From assembly GCA_016281055.1 (NCBI GenBank), contig JAEEHW010000026.1, positions 1 through 36,065 on the forward strand: a DNA stretch of 36,065 nucleotides. The letters are read 5' to 3'. The stretch comes from Prevotella sp. GTDB taxonomy: Bacteria > Bacteroidota > Bacteroidia > Bacteroidales > Bacteroidaceae. A model generated the notes under the pieces. It worked only from the letters and a program-made list of their open reading frames with translations, was not told the origin of the DNA and searched no databases. Of the stretch, positions 1 through 8,249 are shown one piece after another; positions within the stretch are counted from its first letter, which is position 1; each line of letters opens with the position of its first letter. The position numbers and the translations under genes were made by a program.

Positions 1-105
1 GGTTGGAAAAGTGCAAGGAACAAATTGCAGGAAGCATATAATATTATTCCAAGTATCTATAATCTTACAAGTATTAAGTTTTTTCTTCAAGAAGTTAAGG
101 GGTAA
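1..105 (+). CDS. C-terminal fragment, probable type II restriction endonuclease
   Basis: Frame 1 is open from the window edge to a TAA at 103-105 and gives 34 residues that begin GWKSAR and contain the pattern YNLTSIKFFL. A GW followed by a basic stretch, an L-x-E-A-Y segment and a closing Y-N-L-x-x-I motif resembles the C-terminus of DpnII/MboI-type and other type II restriction enzymes, but I recognise this by pattern only. The TAA shares its final A with the ATG of the next gene, a GATC-type methyltransferase, so the two are almost certainly translationally coupled, as expected for a restriction-modification operon. The active site lies outside the window. It could instead be a second methyltransferase or another operon partner. 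Confidence 0.55.
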   Translation, partial: GWKSARNKLQEAYNIIPSIYNLTSIKFFLQEVKG

Positions 106-989
106 TGATACCATCATACTATAAATCTCCTAACAACGATTTTACTATTATCCAGGGCGACTGCGTTGATACATTGTCAAAGTTTAAATTTGGCTTTGAC
201 ATGGTGTTTGCTGATCCCCCATATTTTTTGTCTGGTGGAGGTATATCGTGTCAGAGTGGTAAGGTCGTTTGCGTGGATAAAGGAGATTGGGATAAGCCTA
301 CAACTCCGGAAGAAATGGATGCTTTTAATTTGAAATGGTTGGCCGCCTGTCGAGAGCACATGAAAGATAATGCAACTATATGGATTTCTGGAACGCATCA
401 TAATATTTTCAGTGTTCAACAGCAGCTATTGAAACTCGGCTTCAAGATATTGAATGTAATAACTTGGGCCAAAACAAACCCTCCACCAAATATATCTTGC
501 CGATACTTCACTTACTCAACAGAATTTATCATTTGGGCGAGAAAGTCGCCAAAAGTTGCTCACTACTACAATTATGATTTGATGAAGCTACTTAATGGTA
601 ATAAGCAGATGACCGATGTGTGGCAGTTGCCAGCAATAGGACGTTGGGAGAAATCATGCGGTAAGCATCCTACACAAAAGCCATTAGGAGTTTTGGCAAG
701 ACTGATTCAGGCGAGTACTCAACCTAGGGCGTGGATATTAGATCCCTTCAACGGAAGTGCTACAACGGGTATTGCTGCCAACTTGCTTGGTAGAAAATAT
801 CTTGGTTTGGAAATAGAAGAAGAGTTTCTGTCTATAAGCAAAGCGAGAAGAGAAGAAATAGAGGATGCAAATGTTCGTTCAAATTATCTTGAAAGGTTGT
901 CAAAGGCCAAAATAATTTTACCACCTGATGATTTCTTTGCTGCAGAAGATATGGAATCAGACTATGGTGTCCCATGGCTACAAGGTTAA
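105..989 (+). CDS. DpnA-like adenine-N6 DNA methyltransferase (GATC type)
   Basis: This 294-residue protein is a beta-class amino-methyltransferase: catalytic motif IV, DPPY (residues 37-40, followed by FLSGGG), precedes the AdoMet-binding motif I, DPFNGSATTG (213-222). KHPTQKP at 187-193 is the conserved segment just before motif I. The blocks VDKGDWDK, WISGTHHNI, ITWAKTNPPPN, SCRYFTYSTE and HYYNYDLMK match my memory of DpnA, the second methylase of the DpnII system, which methylates adenine in GATC and can act on single-stranded DNA. The predicted role is self-protection against the endonuclease encoded by the overlapping upstream gene. Motif I has Ala where Gly is commoner (GSATT for GSGTT). 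The ATG at 105 overlaps the upstream stop by one base. Family assignment is strong; GATC specificity is inference. Confidence 0.9.
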   Translation: MIPSYYKSPNNDFTIIQGDCVDTLSKFKFGFDMVFADPPYFLSGGGISCQSGKVVCVDKGDWDKPTTPEEMDAFNLKWLAACREHMKDNATIWISGTHHNIFSVQQQLLKLGFKILNVITWAKTNPPPNISCRYFTYSTEFIIWARKSPKVAHYYNYDLMKLLNGNKQMTDVWQLPAIGRWEKSCGKHPTQKPLGVLARLIQASTQPRAWILDPFNGSATTGIAANLLGRKYLGLEIEEEFLSISKARREEIEDANVRSNYLERLSKAKIILPPDDFFAAEDMESDYGVPWLQG

Positions 990-1002
990 TCCTCAAACAA
1001 AT

Positions 1003-1042
1003 AATCCCTCCTGTCATATTACGTAATATGATGGGAGGGATT
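1003..1042. terminator. 40-bp inverted repeat after the methyltransferase
   Basis: Arm 1003-1011 (AATCCCTCC) pairs with 1034-1042. Arm 1014-1022 (TCATATTAC) pairs with 1023-1031, with a TG/TG mismatch between the two paired blocks and no free loop. It lies 13 bp after the methyltransferase stop and probably ends that transcript. The tail is not T-rich on the plus strand, so the assignment rests on position and stem strength. Confidence 0.6.
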
Positions 1043-1264
1043 AAAGCTATTAGAATATGATAAGGTGCTTTCGTATTATTTGTATAGTAGATTCCCAATG
1101 TCCATTATAAAGAATTACCCCCGTTTAATCATAAGTGTCTTATTTTTAGATTGTAAGATTGAACAGAATTCTCAATTCTCTCTTTCAATATTCTCAAAAG
1201 TCATGTTGCGGAGTGCGTTTTTTTCTTGTTGACGGTATGCTTCATGTTAGTTGCATGAAAAGTT
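1043..1264. other. Convergent intergenic stretch, no gene seen
   Basis: This AT-rich stretch between the convergent methyltransferase and GH127 genes (the whole gap is 990-1348) contains no ORF with recognisable coding character. I see no promoter with the TAnnTTTG pattern and no tRNA. The only structured elements in the gap are the two inverted repeats annotated separately. Confidence 0.5.
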
Positions 1265-1298
1265 TTTGCGCCGTCTGCACGTATGCAGACGGCGCAAA
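1265..1298 (-). terminator. GC-rich stem-loop downstream of the GH127 gene
   Basis: A perfect 15-bp stem (TTTGCGCCGTCTGCA at 1265-1279 against 1284-1298) encloses a CGTA loop. It lies about 50 bp beyond the GH127 stop and is the likely end of that minus-strand transcript. It is followed on the minus strand by an A-rich then T-rich segment rather than a clean T run. Confidence 0.55.
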
Positions 1299-1348
1299 GT
1301 TATAATAATGCTTTGCGTATGCAAAGGCCTGTTTGACGGTATGTCTGT

Positions 1349-3406
1349 TTATTTTCCGAAGAAACCGTTGTCGGCCTGCTTCTCTGCCGTAACGTGTGTG
1401 GCAGAGGCTGCACCCACGGTGGCTGGCAGCCATACGTCCATGCCGCCTTTCTGTCCGCGGTGGTCCCATGCGTAATATGGAATGAGGGTGAGTTTGGCGT
1501 CAGCGGTCTTCAGTTTGCCGTCAGTGCCGATAGACAGTGTCTGTGCATCGGTGGTGATGGAATGTACGGTATGGCCCTCTACAATCTGTATGTCCTTGCC
1601 CATGCTGAGCTGTGGGTGCTGATTGAGGAGATATGTGCTTACGTCGGCATCGTTGTCAGGCCACTCTGCACAATATACCAGCGGTCCGCGCTCTACGGCA
1701 AGGCGGCCGAGGTCGTCCCTTACCTTGTCGTTGGCTTTCACGAGGCGTGGCTCCATGTCGAAGTGTACCTCCACCACGTCGCCTTTCTTCCATGTACGGT
1801 TTATCACGGCATAGCCGTTGTTCAGGGCATGAGCCTTGTCGTTGCTGTCGATGATTTCCTTGCCGTTGACCTTGATGCAGTAGTCGAGGTGCTTGCCGTC
1901 AACAAACGAATAGAGGTCGCTCGGTACCACTTCGCCGCGCACCCATCCCGGTATGCGCACGCAGAGGTTGAAGTCGCCGCCACCCTTTGCTACGGTTATC
2001 TTGATGTCGCCGTTGGATGGGTATGTTGTTTCCTGCTTTAGTGTCACACTCTTGCCGTTGACCTTCATGTCGGCAGTGTTGCCCATGAAGAGGTTGACAT
2101 ACAGGTTCTTGTCCTTGCAGGCGTAGGCATAGCCCGGCACTGATGGTATGAAACGGCAGATGTTTGAAGGGCAGCAGGCACAGCCGAACCACGGCTTGCG
2201 TGCATATTGTGCCTCCTCGCGGCATGACAGTGGGTTGGGGTAGAAGAAACCGTCGCCCTCGATGCTGATGCCGGAGATAAGCGCGTTGTAGAGAGTGCGC
2301 TCTATTACATCGTAGTATTTAGACTCGCCGTGCAGCAGGAACAGGCGGTAGTTGGTGTAAACATTGCCAATCTGAGCGCAGGTCTCGCAGTAGGCAGAGG
2401 CGTTTGGCAGTTCGTAGTTGCTGCCGAATGCTTCGCCGGAGTGGCGGGCACCCACACCACCGGTGATGTAGTATTTCTTCTGCACGATATTCTCCCAGAT
2501 TTTGTCGATGGCTTTGATGTAGGCAGAGTCGCCGGTAAGTGCTGCAACATCAGCCATACCACTGTACATGTATTCGGCGCGTACGGCGTGTCCTACGGCT
2601 TCATCCTGTTCTACTACAGGCTTATGGGCCTGTGAGTAGGCATCCTTGCGTGCGGTCTTGCCGCGCATATCGAGGAAGAACTTTGCCTGATCGAGGTATT
2701 TCTTGTCGCCGGTAACGAGGTACAGTTTGCAGAGTCCCATCTCGGCAATCTGATGACCGGGCACAAGCTTCAGCTGGTTCTCGCCGTAACCGATTTCACG
2801 ACATACGCAGTCAGCGTATTTGATGCCGATGTCGAGCAGGGTGCGCTTGCCTGTGGCCTGATAGTGTGCGCATGCAGCCTCGAGCAGGTGACCGAGGTTG
2901 TAGAACTCATGGCTGAGGACTTCAACCTTCTCCCATCGCTTGTTGCCAGCCCAGTCGTGGGTTTTCGACGGAGACTTGGTGCGTGCGGTATAGAGGTATC
3001 CGTCGGGTTCCTGACCGCTGCCAATGACTGCTATAACGCTGTCAACATACTTGTCGAGGCGCTTGCCTTTGTATGTTGCGTTGGGGAATGTCTGCAACAG
3101 GTAACTTGCACCCTCTATGGTCTTGTATGGATCGGTGTCGTCGAAGGTGAATGTCCATCCCTTGTCAGGAAACTCCTGTGTCGGGTCGGCAAGGTGCTTG
3201 GCGGCGTTTGTGAAGTTGGTATAGCGCCCGGTTTCCTCACACTTGCTGAAAGCCAGTGGTATCGTTACGTCACGGCTTGCGTTCAGGCGTGGACTCCAGA
3301 AGGAATCGTTGAGTTTCACCTGTGTGAACGGTACAGGGGTGATGGGGTACTGCGCCTGCATGGCTGTGCAGAGCGTGATAAAAAATGCGGTCAGTAATTT
3401 CTTCAT
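1349..3406 (-). CDS. Secreted GH127 beta-L-arabinofuranosidase-like glycoside hydrolase
   Basis: The 685-residue protein begins with a signal peptide (MKKLLTAFFITLCTAMQAQ), so it acts in the periplasm or at the cell surface. The (alpha/alpha)6-barrel sequence matches glycoside hydrolase family 127, which removes beta-L-arabinofuranosyl units from plant glycans. The hallmark zinc and cysteine site is present: YCETC at 339-343 supplies the acid/base-region Glu341 and a Cys ligand (343), and GCACCPSN at 408-415 supplies Cys409, 411 and 412. In the family reference enzyme HypBA1, one Cys of the CC pair is the nucleophile. A beta-sandwich C-terminal domain follows from about residue 430. The gene stands alone, flanked by terminators, so it is probably a monocistronic polysaccharide-degradation gene. 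Exact linkage specificity cannot be read from sequence. Confidence 0.9.
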   Translation of the reverse strand: MKKLLTAFFITLCTAMQAQYPITPVPFTQVKLNDSFWSPRLNASRDVTIPLAFSKCEETGRYTNFTNAAKHLADPTQEFPDKGWTFTFDDTDPYKTIEGASYLLQTFPNATYKGKRLDKYVDSVIAVIGSGQEPDGYLYTARTKSPSKTHDWAGNKRWEKVEVLSHEFYNLGHLLEAACAHYQATGKRTLLDIGIKYADCVCREIGYGENQLKLVPGHQIAEMGLCKLYLVTGDKKYLDQAKFFLDMRGKTARKDAYSQAHKPVVEQDEAVGHAVRAEYMYSGMADVAALTGDSAYIKAIDKIWENIVQKKYYITGGVGARHSGEAFGSNYELPNASAYCETCAQIGNVYTNYRLFLLHGESKYYDVIERTLYNALISGISIEGDGFFYPNPLSCREEAQYARKPWFGCACCPSNICRFIPSVPGYAYACKDKNLYVNLFMGNTADMKVNGKSVTLKQETTYPSNGDIKITVAKGGGDFNLCVRIPGWVRGEVVPSDLYSFVDGKHLDYCIKVNGKEIIDSNDKAHALNNGYAVINRTWKKGDVVEVHFDMEPRLVKANDKVRDDLGRLAVERGPLVYCAEWPDNDADVSTYLLNQHPQLSMGKDIQIVEGHTVHSITTDAQTLSIGTDGKLKTADAKLTLIPYYAWDHRGQKGGMDVWLPATVGAASATHVTAEKQADNGFFGK

Positions 3407-3438
3407 TTTATATTGTTTGTAGTTTTATAGTATATGTA

Positions 3439-3489
3439 GAAACAATAAAAGCCTACAGTAACTATATTTCTATAGATACTATAGGCTTA
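3439..3489 (-). terminator. Intrinsic terminator after cdsA
   Basis: On the minus strand the arms at 3489-3478 (AAGCCTATAGTA) and 3460-3449 form a 12-bp stem with one mismatch, followed by the T-rich tail TTTTATTGTTT (3449-3439). It lies 13 bp beyond the cdsA stop and ends the ugd-rsfS-ftsH-cdsA transcript before the GH127 gene. Confidence 0.8.
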
Positions 3490-3502
3490 TGTCGTATATG
3501 TC

Positions 3503-4369
3503 TTATATGACTGTCAGTGTGTATATGTAAACCACTGCTGCAGGTATTGCCATCAGCGATGAATCGAAACGGTCGAGCATGCCGCCATGACCAGGCAGTA
3601 TGGCGCCGCTGTCCTTGATGCCGAGTTTTCGTTTGAAAAGGCTTTCTACAAGGTCGCCAAGCGTTCCGAAGATGACGACGGTGAGTCCGAGTCCCATCCA
3701 TTCAATGGTTGTCAATCCTGTTTCCGTTGCACCGAGGCTTTCGAAGGCGTGGCTTTCGTCAGCCCATGCTATCAGGGCGGCGATGATCATTACCAGTATT
3801 CCGCCGCCTATGCTTCCTTCCCATGACTTGGCAGGGCTGACACGCGGAAAGAGTTTGTGCTTGCCTATGAGCGAACCAGTGCAGTATGCGCCGGTATCGT
3901 TGGCCCAAAGGAAAATGAAGACGCTGACGGGCAGAAGCATGTTGTATGTCACTTCACCTGTGATGGTGGCGCGGAATGCAAGTACCGAAAGGCAAGAGAA
4001 CGGCAGTGCTATATACATCTGCGACATCATGGAGTATGCCCAGTCGTTTATCGGGTCGTCAGTGTGTGTGAACAGTCCGCTGATGAAGAGGTAGATCACC
4101 GTCAGCAGATATGGAATAAACACCGATGATGGCGTGATGTTGCTGCAAAAACCTGATACGGCAAGAAATAAAAACACACCTGCTGCGGTGCAGATGAAAC
4201 GGTTGGTCTGCACATTGTCGCGGTTATTGACAAGGCCTGTGAACTCCCATACCGTCATACCGGTCACAAGGGCAAAGAGCAGTATCATTGCCATTGGTTT
4301 GAGAAAGCATACCAGTATGATGGCTACGAAGAGCACACCTGTTATTGTTCGTGTTATGAGTTGTTTCAT
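3503..4369 (-). CDS. cdsA: Phosphatidate cytidylyltransferase CdsA
   Basis: CdsA is an integral membrane enzyme that makes CDP-diacylglycerol from phosphatidic acid and CTP, the branch point for all phospholipid head groups. The 288-residue product has about seven to eight hydrophobic segments. It carries WANDTGAY (155-162), SPAKSWEG (178-185) and the CdsA signature running from LGDLVESLFKR (238-248) through KDSGAILPGHGGMLDR (252-267) with its acidic metal-binding residues. The ATG overlaps the ftsH stop codon (ATGA arrangement, 4366-4369), so translation is coupled to ftsH. The linkage rsfS-ftsH-cdsA is common in Bacteroidales. Length and motifs are normal and nothing suggests damage. Confidence 0.96.
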   Translation of the reverse strand: MKQLITRTITGVLFVAIILVCFLKPMAMILLFALVTGMTVWEFTGLVNNRDNVQTNRFICTAAGVFLFLAVSGFCSNITPSSVFIPYLLTVIYLFISGLFTHTDDPINDWAYSMMSQMYIALPFSCLSVLAFRATITGEVTYNMLLPVSVFIFLWANDTGAYCTGSLIGKHKLFPRVSPAKSWEGSIGGGILVMIIAALIAWADESHAFESLGATETGLTTIEWMGLGLTVVIFGTLGDLVESLFKRKLGIKDSGAILPGHGGMLDRFDSSLMAIPAAVVYIYTLTVI

Positions 4370-6456
4370 TTTTGGTCTGTCGGATTGGTCGGATTATTCA
4401 GATTTGTCGGATTATTCAGATCTGTCGGAGTATTCAGATCTGTCGGAGTATTCGAATCTGTCGGAGTACTCGGATTACTCTGATCTTCCAGTTTGTTCTG
4501 TTCTTCCTGGTTTGCTTGGTTGCTTTCCATTATCTCCTGTGAACGGCTGATCCATGGTCGCTTGCCGAATATCTTCTCTACGTCGTCAGCGAAGATAACC
4601 TCGCGGGCGATGAGCAGTTCGGCAAGGGCATTATGGCCGTCCTTGTGTTCCTCAAGCAGTGCCTTGGCACGTGCGTACTGTTCGTTGATCATCTTCAGCA
4701 CCTCTGCATCGATGAGACGGTCGGTCTCGGCGGAGTAAGGCTTGGTGAACGTATATTCGTTGTTGTCGTAATAGCAGATGTTTGGCAGGACGTCGCTCAT
4801 ACCGTAATATGCTATCATGCTCTGCGCCATCTTCGTGCTGCGCTCGAGGTCGTTCATGGCACCAGTTGATATGTGGCCGGTGAAGAGTTCTTCTGCAGCG
4901 CGGCCTCCAAGCAGTGAGCACATCTCGTCGAGCAACTGGTCTTTGGTGGTCAACTGACGCTCTTCTGGCATATACCATGCAGCGCCAAGTGCGTTACCGC
5001 GTGGTACGATGCTCACCTTTACCAATGGATTGGCGTGTTCGCAGAACCATGATATAGTGGCATGTCCAGCCTCGTGCAGTGCTATGGCACGTTTTTCCTT
5101 GGCTGTCATCACCTTTGTCTTCTTCTCCAATCCACCGATGATGCGGTCAACTGCATCGAGGAAATCCTGCTTGCCTACAACCTGACTGTCATGACGGGCA
5201 GCTATGAGTGCTGCCTCGTTGCACACGTTTGCGATGTCAGCACCTGAGAATCCAGGTGTCTGGCGTGCCAGCAGGTCGATGTCAAGTGACTCGTCCACCT
5301 TGATAGGTTTAAGGTGTACGTTGAATATCTCCTTGCGCTCTGTGAGGTCGGGCAAGTCAACGTGTATCTGACGGTCGAAACGTCCTGCACGCAGAAGTGC
5401 CTTGTCGAGCATGTCAACACGGTTGGTGGCTGCAAGGATTATGACACCGGAGTTTGTGCCGAAGCCGTCCATCTCTGTCAGCAGAGCATTGAGAGTGTTC
5501 TCGCGCTCGTCGTTGCCACCGAATCCTGGGTTCTTGCTGCGCGCACGGCCTATTGCATCAATCTCATCAATGAAGATGATGGATGGTGCCTTGTCCTTTG
5601 CCTTGGCGAAGGTGTCACGAACGCGTGATGCACCCACACCGACAAACATCTCCACAAAGTCTGAACCAGACATGGAGAAGAATGGAACGCCAGCCTCGCC
5701 AGCCACTGCCTTTGCAAGCAGTGTCTTACCAGTTCCCGGAGGACCTACAAGCAATGCGCCCTTGGGTATCTTGCCACCAAGGTCAGTATATTTCTTTGGG
5801 TTTTTCAGGAATTCAACAATCTCCTGCACCTCCTGCTTGGCACCAGCCTGTCCGGCTACGTCCTTGAAGGTGATGCCGAGGTCATTACCCTTTTCGTACA
5901 TCTGCGCCTTTGAGCGGCCGACATTGAAGATGCCCATGCCACCACCGCTTCCACCTCCGAAACGTCCCATGAGGAAGAACCACAGGAATATGAAGATAGC
6001 AAGCGGTGCAATACTCATCAGCAGATTCATGAAACCATTGCGGGATTCAACCTCGTAAGTCAGTTCACCTTTGAACTTACCTGTGGCGCGCTGCTGGTCA
6101 AGGAACTGCTCTACCTGGTCAATGCTTCCATATACGGTTTCCACGCAAGGGTCTGAACCGGTCTGCTGTTGTGACTGGTGAAACACGTCGCGTATGTTGG
6201 CAGAGTTGACGAAGAGTTTTATCTTCGACTCCGATTTGTTGACGACTATCTTCTTTGCATATCCCTTGGTGACGTATGCCTTGAAGTTGGAATATGATGT
6301 ATTGTGAACGGTAGATTGCCCTATTGTCTGCCCGCCGTCGGTGAAGAATATCACCGCCAGTGCTGCAATGATGACAAGGTATATCCAGCTCATGTTGAAG
6401 CGTGGCATCTTTGGCTGATTACCGCCCATAGGATTAGATGGTGATGATGTTGCCAT
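4366..6456 (-). CDS. ftsH: ATP-dependent zinc metalloprotease FtsH with repeat-derived C-terminal tail
   Basis: FtsH is the membrane-anchored AAA+ protease that degrades misfolded membrane proteins and short-lived regulators. Two transmembrane helices (about 24-39 and 144-163) flank a periplasmic domain. A Gly-rich linker then leads to the AAA module with Walker A GPPGTGKT (238-245), Walker B IFIDEID (294-300) and an arginine-finger region near AGRFDRQ (357-363). The zinc site HEAGH is at 461-465. The last 35 or so residues are a low-complexity [11 protein letters not shown] tail encoded by a 9-bp tandem repeat; FtsH proteins usually end in a variable, disordered tail, so catalysis should be unaffected. 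The gene starts 6 bp after rsfS and overlaps cdsA by 3 bp. Confidence 0.97.
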   Translation of the reverse strand: MATSSPSNPMGGNQPKMPRFNMSWIYLVIIAALAVIFFTDGGQTIGQSTVHNTSYSNFKAYVTKGYAKKIVVNKSESKIKLFVNSANIRDVFHQSQQQTGSDPCVETVYGSIDQVEQFLDQQRATGKFKGELTYEVESRNGFMNLLMSIAPLAIFIFLWFFLMGRFGGGSGGGMGIFNVGRSKAQMYEKGNDLGITFKDVAGQAGAKQEVQEIVEFLKNPKKYTDLGGKIPKGALLVGPPGTGKTLLAKAVAGEAGVPFFSMSGSDFVEMFVGVGASRVRDTFAKAKDKAPSIIFIDEIDAIGRARSKNPGFGGNDERENTLNALLTEMDGFGTNSGVIILAATNRVDMLDKALLRAGRFDRQIHVDLPDLTERKEIFNVHLKPIKVDESLDIDLLARQTPGFSGADIANVCNEAALIAARHDSQVVGKQDFLDAVDRIIGGLEKKTKVMTAKEKRAIALHEAGHATISWFCEHANPLVKVSIVPRGNALGAAWYMPEERQLTTKDQLLDEMCSLLGGRAAEELFTGHISTGAMNDLERSTKMAQSMIAYYGMSDVLPNICYYDNNEYTFTKPYSAETDRLIDAEVLKMINEQYARAKALLEEHKDGHNALAELLIAREVIFADDVEKIFGKRPWISRSQEIMESNQANQEEQNKLEDQSNPSTPTDSNTPTDLNTPTDLNNPTNLNNPTNPTDQK
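4376..4488. repeat. 9-bp tandem repeat encoding the FtsH tail
   Basis: The plus strand reads as imperfect nonamers of the types GTCGGAGTA and TTCAGATCT, about twelve copies, with an 18-bp higher-order period. Because nine is a multiple of three, copy-number changes keep frame. The minus-strand sense product is a TPTDLN-type repeat. Related nonamers recur at 14216-14283. Confidence 0.85.
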
Positions 6457-6462
6457 GTTGTT

Positions 6463-6825
6463 TTAATCTAAATCTGGAACTTCGGTTGTAGGAGCATCCT
6501 CCCACAGTGACTCAAGACTGTAGAAGTCGCGTGCTTCTGGCAGGAATATGTGAACCATAACGTCCACATAGTCCATGGCTACCCAAATGCAGTTTTCCAT
6601 ACCAGCAATGCGTACAGGCTTTTCTTTCTGCTCCTTGCGCATAAACTCCTCAACAGAGTCTGCTATAGCAGAAATCTGTGAAGGCGAATTGCCCTCGCAG
6701 ACTACGAAGGCCTGGCAAATAACGCCTTCCATGCCTTCCATGTCAATTATGTTTATACTGCGTCCTTTTTTCTCTTGTATGCCGTTGACGATGGTGTCAA
6801 CAAGTTTCTTTACGTTTTCTTTCAT
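6463..6825 (-). CDS. rsfS: Ribosomal silencing factor RsfS
   Basis: RsfS (Iojap family) binds ribosomal protein uL14 and blocks subunit joining during starvation. I choose the start at 6825 (MKENVKKLVD), giving 120 residues, the normal length. The longer open frame to 6987 adds 54 residues that overlap the end of the ugd gene and resemble nothing in the family. Family features are the DIxD-like segment (INIIDMEGMEG), FVVCEGNS near the middle, the helix with EKPVRIAGMEN, and WVAMDYVDVMVHIF followed by ARDFYSLESLWEDA. The gene sits 10 bp after ugd and 6 bp before ftsH, in the usual rsfS-ftsH-cdsA order. Confidence 0.94.
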   Translation of the reverse strand: MKENVKKLVDTIVNGIQEKKGRSINIIDMEGMEGVICQAFVVCEGNSPSQISAIADSVEEFMRKEQKEKPVRIAGMENCIWVAMDYVDVMVHIFLPEARDFYSLESLWEDAPTTEVPDLD

Positions 6826-6835
6826 TATATTATTG

Positions 6836-8164
6836 TTAATCTCTTCTGAATATATCTCGTGTGTAAACCTTTTCTGATACGTCATCGAGTGATGCGTCGT
6901 ATCGGTTTGCAATGATGGCATCGCTTTGTTTCTTGAATAGTTCAAGGTCGTTGACAATCTTGCTGCCGAAGAATGTGTCGCCGTCATTTAGCGTAGGCTC
7001 ATATATTATAACGGTAGCACCCTTTGCTTTTATTCTTTTCATGATGCCCTGTATGGCAGACTGACGGAAATTGTCGGAATTGGATTTCATCGTCAGACGA
7101 TATACACCCACGACAGGAGTCTGTTCCTTGCCATTGCCAGTGTACTGGTTGTTGGTGTAGTAATCGTAATATCCTGCCTTGCGCAATACTGCATCAGCAA
7201 TGTAGTCCTTGCGTGTGCGGTTGCTTTCCACAATGGCTGTCATCATGTTCTGAGGTACATCACGGTAGTTGGCGAGCAACTGTTTAGTGTCTTTTGGCAG
7301 ACAGTAACCTCCGTAACCGAATGAAGGGTTGTTGTAGTGTGTGCCGATGCGTGGGTCAAGGCCTACACCGTTGATGATGGCTTGTGTATCAAGTCCCTTT
7401 ACTTCTGCGTATGTGTCAAGTTCATTGAAATATGAAACACGCAGTGCAAGGTATGTGTTGGCAAATAGTTTTACTGCCTCTGCCTCTTTCATCCCCATGA
7501 ACAGTGTTGGGATCTCTTTCTTCTCTGCACCCTCCTGCAACAATGCCGCAAAGGTGTGGGCGGCATCTTCGAGATGGTTGCCCATGACAGACTTGATTGC
7601 TTCGTTCTCTTCGCTGTAGTCATCACCTTCCAAGAGTTTCGGATAACCTACGATGATGCGTGAAGGATATAGGTTGTCGTACAGAGCCTTGCTTTCACGG
7701 AGAAACTCAGGCGAGAACAACAGGCGCAGTTTGAAAGAGGCATCCTTTCCTTCAGCCTTGAACTTCTGTGCATATTTTACATACAGAGAGCGTGTGTAGC
7801 CTACAGGTATGGTGCTTTTTATCACCATTGTAGCCTTGCTACCAGTGCTGAGTACAAGGTCAATGACATCCTCTATGTGGTGTGTGTCGAAATAATTCGT
7901 CACAGGATCGTAGTTCGTTGGTGCTGCTATGATGATGAAGTCAGCATCACGATATGCCTCGGCGCCGTCAAGGGTGGCGGTGAGATTAAGTTCCTTCTCA
8001 GCAAAGTATTTCTCTATATATTCATCTTGTATGGGGGATATGCGTTTGTTGATTTTCTCAACCTTCTCTGGTATGACGTCAACAGCCATCACCTCATGAT
8101 GCTGTGAGAGAAGCGTGGCCATGCTGAGGCCTACATATCCTGTTCCTGCTACTGCTATTTTCAT
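6836..8164 (-). CDS. ugd: UDP-glucose 6-dehydrogenase
   Basis: Ugd oxidises UDP-glucose twice with NAD to UDP-glucuronate, a precursor of capsule and other acidic surface glycans. The N-terminal Rossmann domain opens with GTGYVGLS (residues 7-14). Family blocks include [16 protein letters not shown], the [16 protein letters not shown] helix and [11 protein letters not shown], which carries the catalytic cysteine. The C-terminal UDP-binding domain follows. At 442 residues it is slightly longer than the enterobacterial enzyme but typical for the Bacteroidetes and Klebsiella type. It lies 85 bp downstream of an export-protein gene and 10 bp upstream of rsfS, so capsule precursor supply may be cotranscribed with housekeeping genes. 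A close relative acting on UDP-N-acetylhexosamine or GDP-mannose is less likely. Confidence 0.93.
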   Translation of the reverse strand: MKIAVAGTGYVGLSMATLLSQHHEVMAVDVIPEKVEKINKRISPIQDEYIEKYFAEKELNLTATLDGAEAYRDADFIIIAAPTNYDPVTNYFDTHHIEDVIDLVLSTGSKATMVIKSTIPVGYTRSLYVKYAQKFKAEGKDASFKLRLLFSPEFLRESKALYDNLYPSRIIVGYPKLLEGDDYSEENEAIKSVMGNHLEDAAHTFAALLQEGAEKKEIPTLFMGMKEAEAVKLFANTYLALRVSYFNELDTYAEVKGLDTQAIINGVGLDPRIGTHYNNPSFGYGGYCLPKDTKQLLANYRDVPQNMMTAIVESNRTRKDYIADAVLRKAGYYDYYTNNQYTGNGKEQTPVVGVYRLTMKSNSDNFRQSAIQGIMKRIKAKGATVIIYEPTLNDGDTFFGSKIVNDLELFKKQSDAIIANRYDASLDDVSEKVYTRDIFRRD

Positions 8165-8249
8165 AACTATGTACTATGAATTGTGCATTTATGCTTGACT
8201 TCTTTTCCGAACTGTGAATAGTAAACTGTTTTCTCAGATTAACAGTGAA

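Noticed and set aside
1394..3397. Long plus-strand open frames (such as 1394-2041 and 2753-3397) opposite the GH127 gene.
   Set aside because: They are antisense shadows of a gene with clear GH127 motifs, and their products show no recognisable family features.
4134..4550. Plus-strand frame with a [13 protein letters not shown] repeat.
   Set aside because: It lies opposite the ftsH and cdsA genes and reflects the 9-bp repeat read on the other strand.
6826..6987. N-terminal extension of the RsfS frame up to 6987.
   Set aside because: It overlaps the end of ugd, has low-complexity composition and would make RsfS much longer than the family norm; the ATG at 6825 fits.
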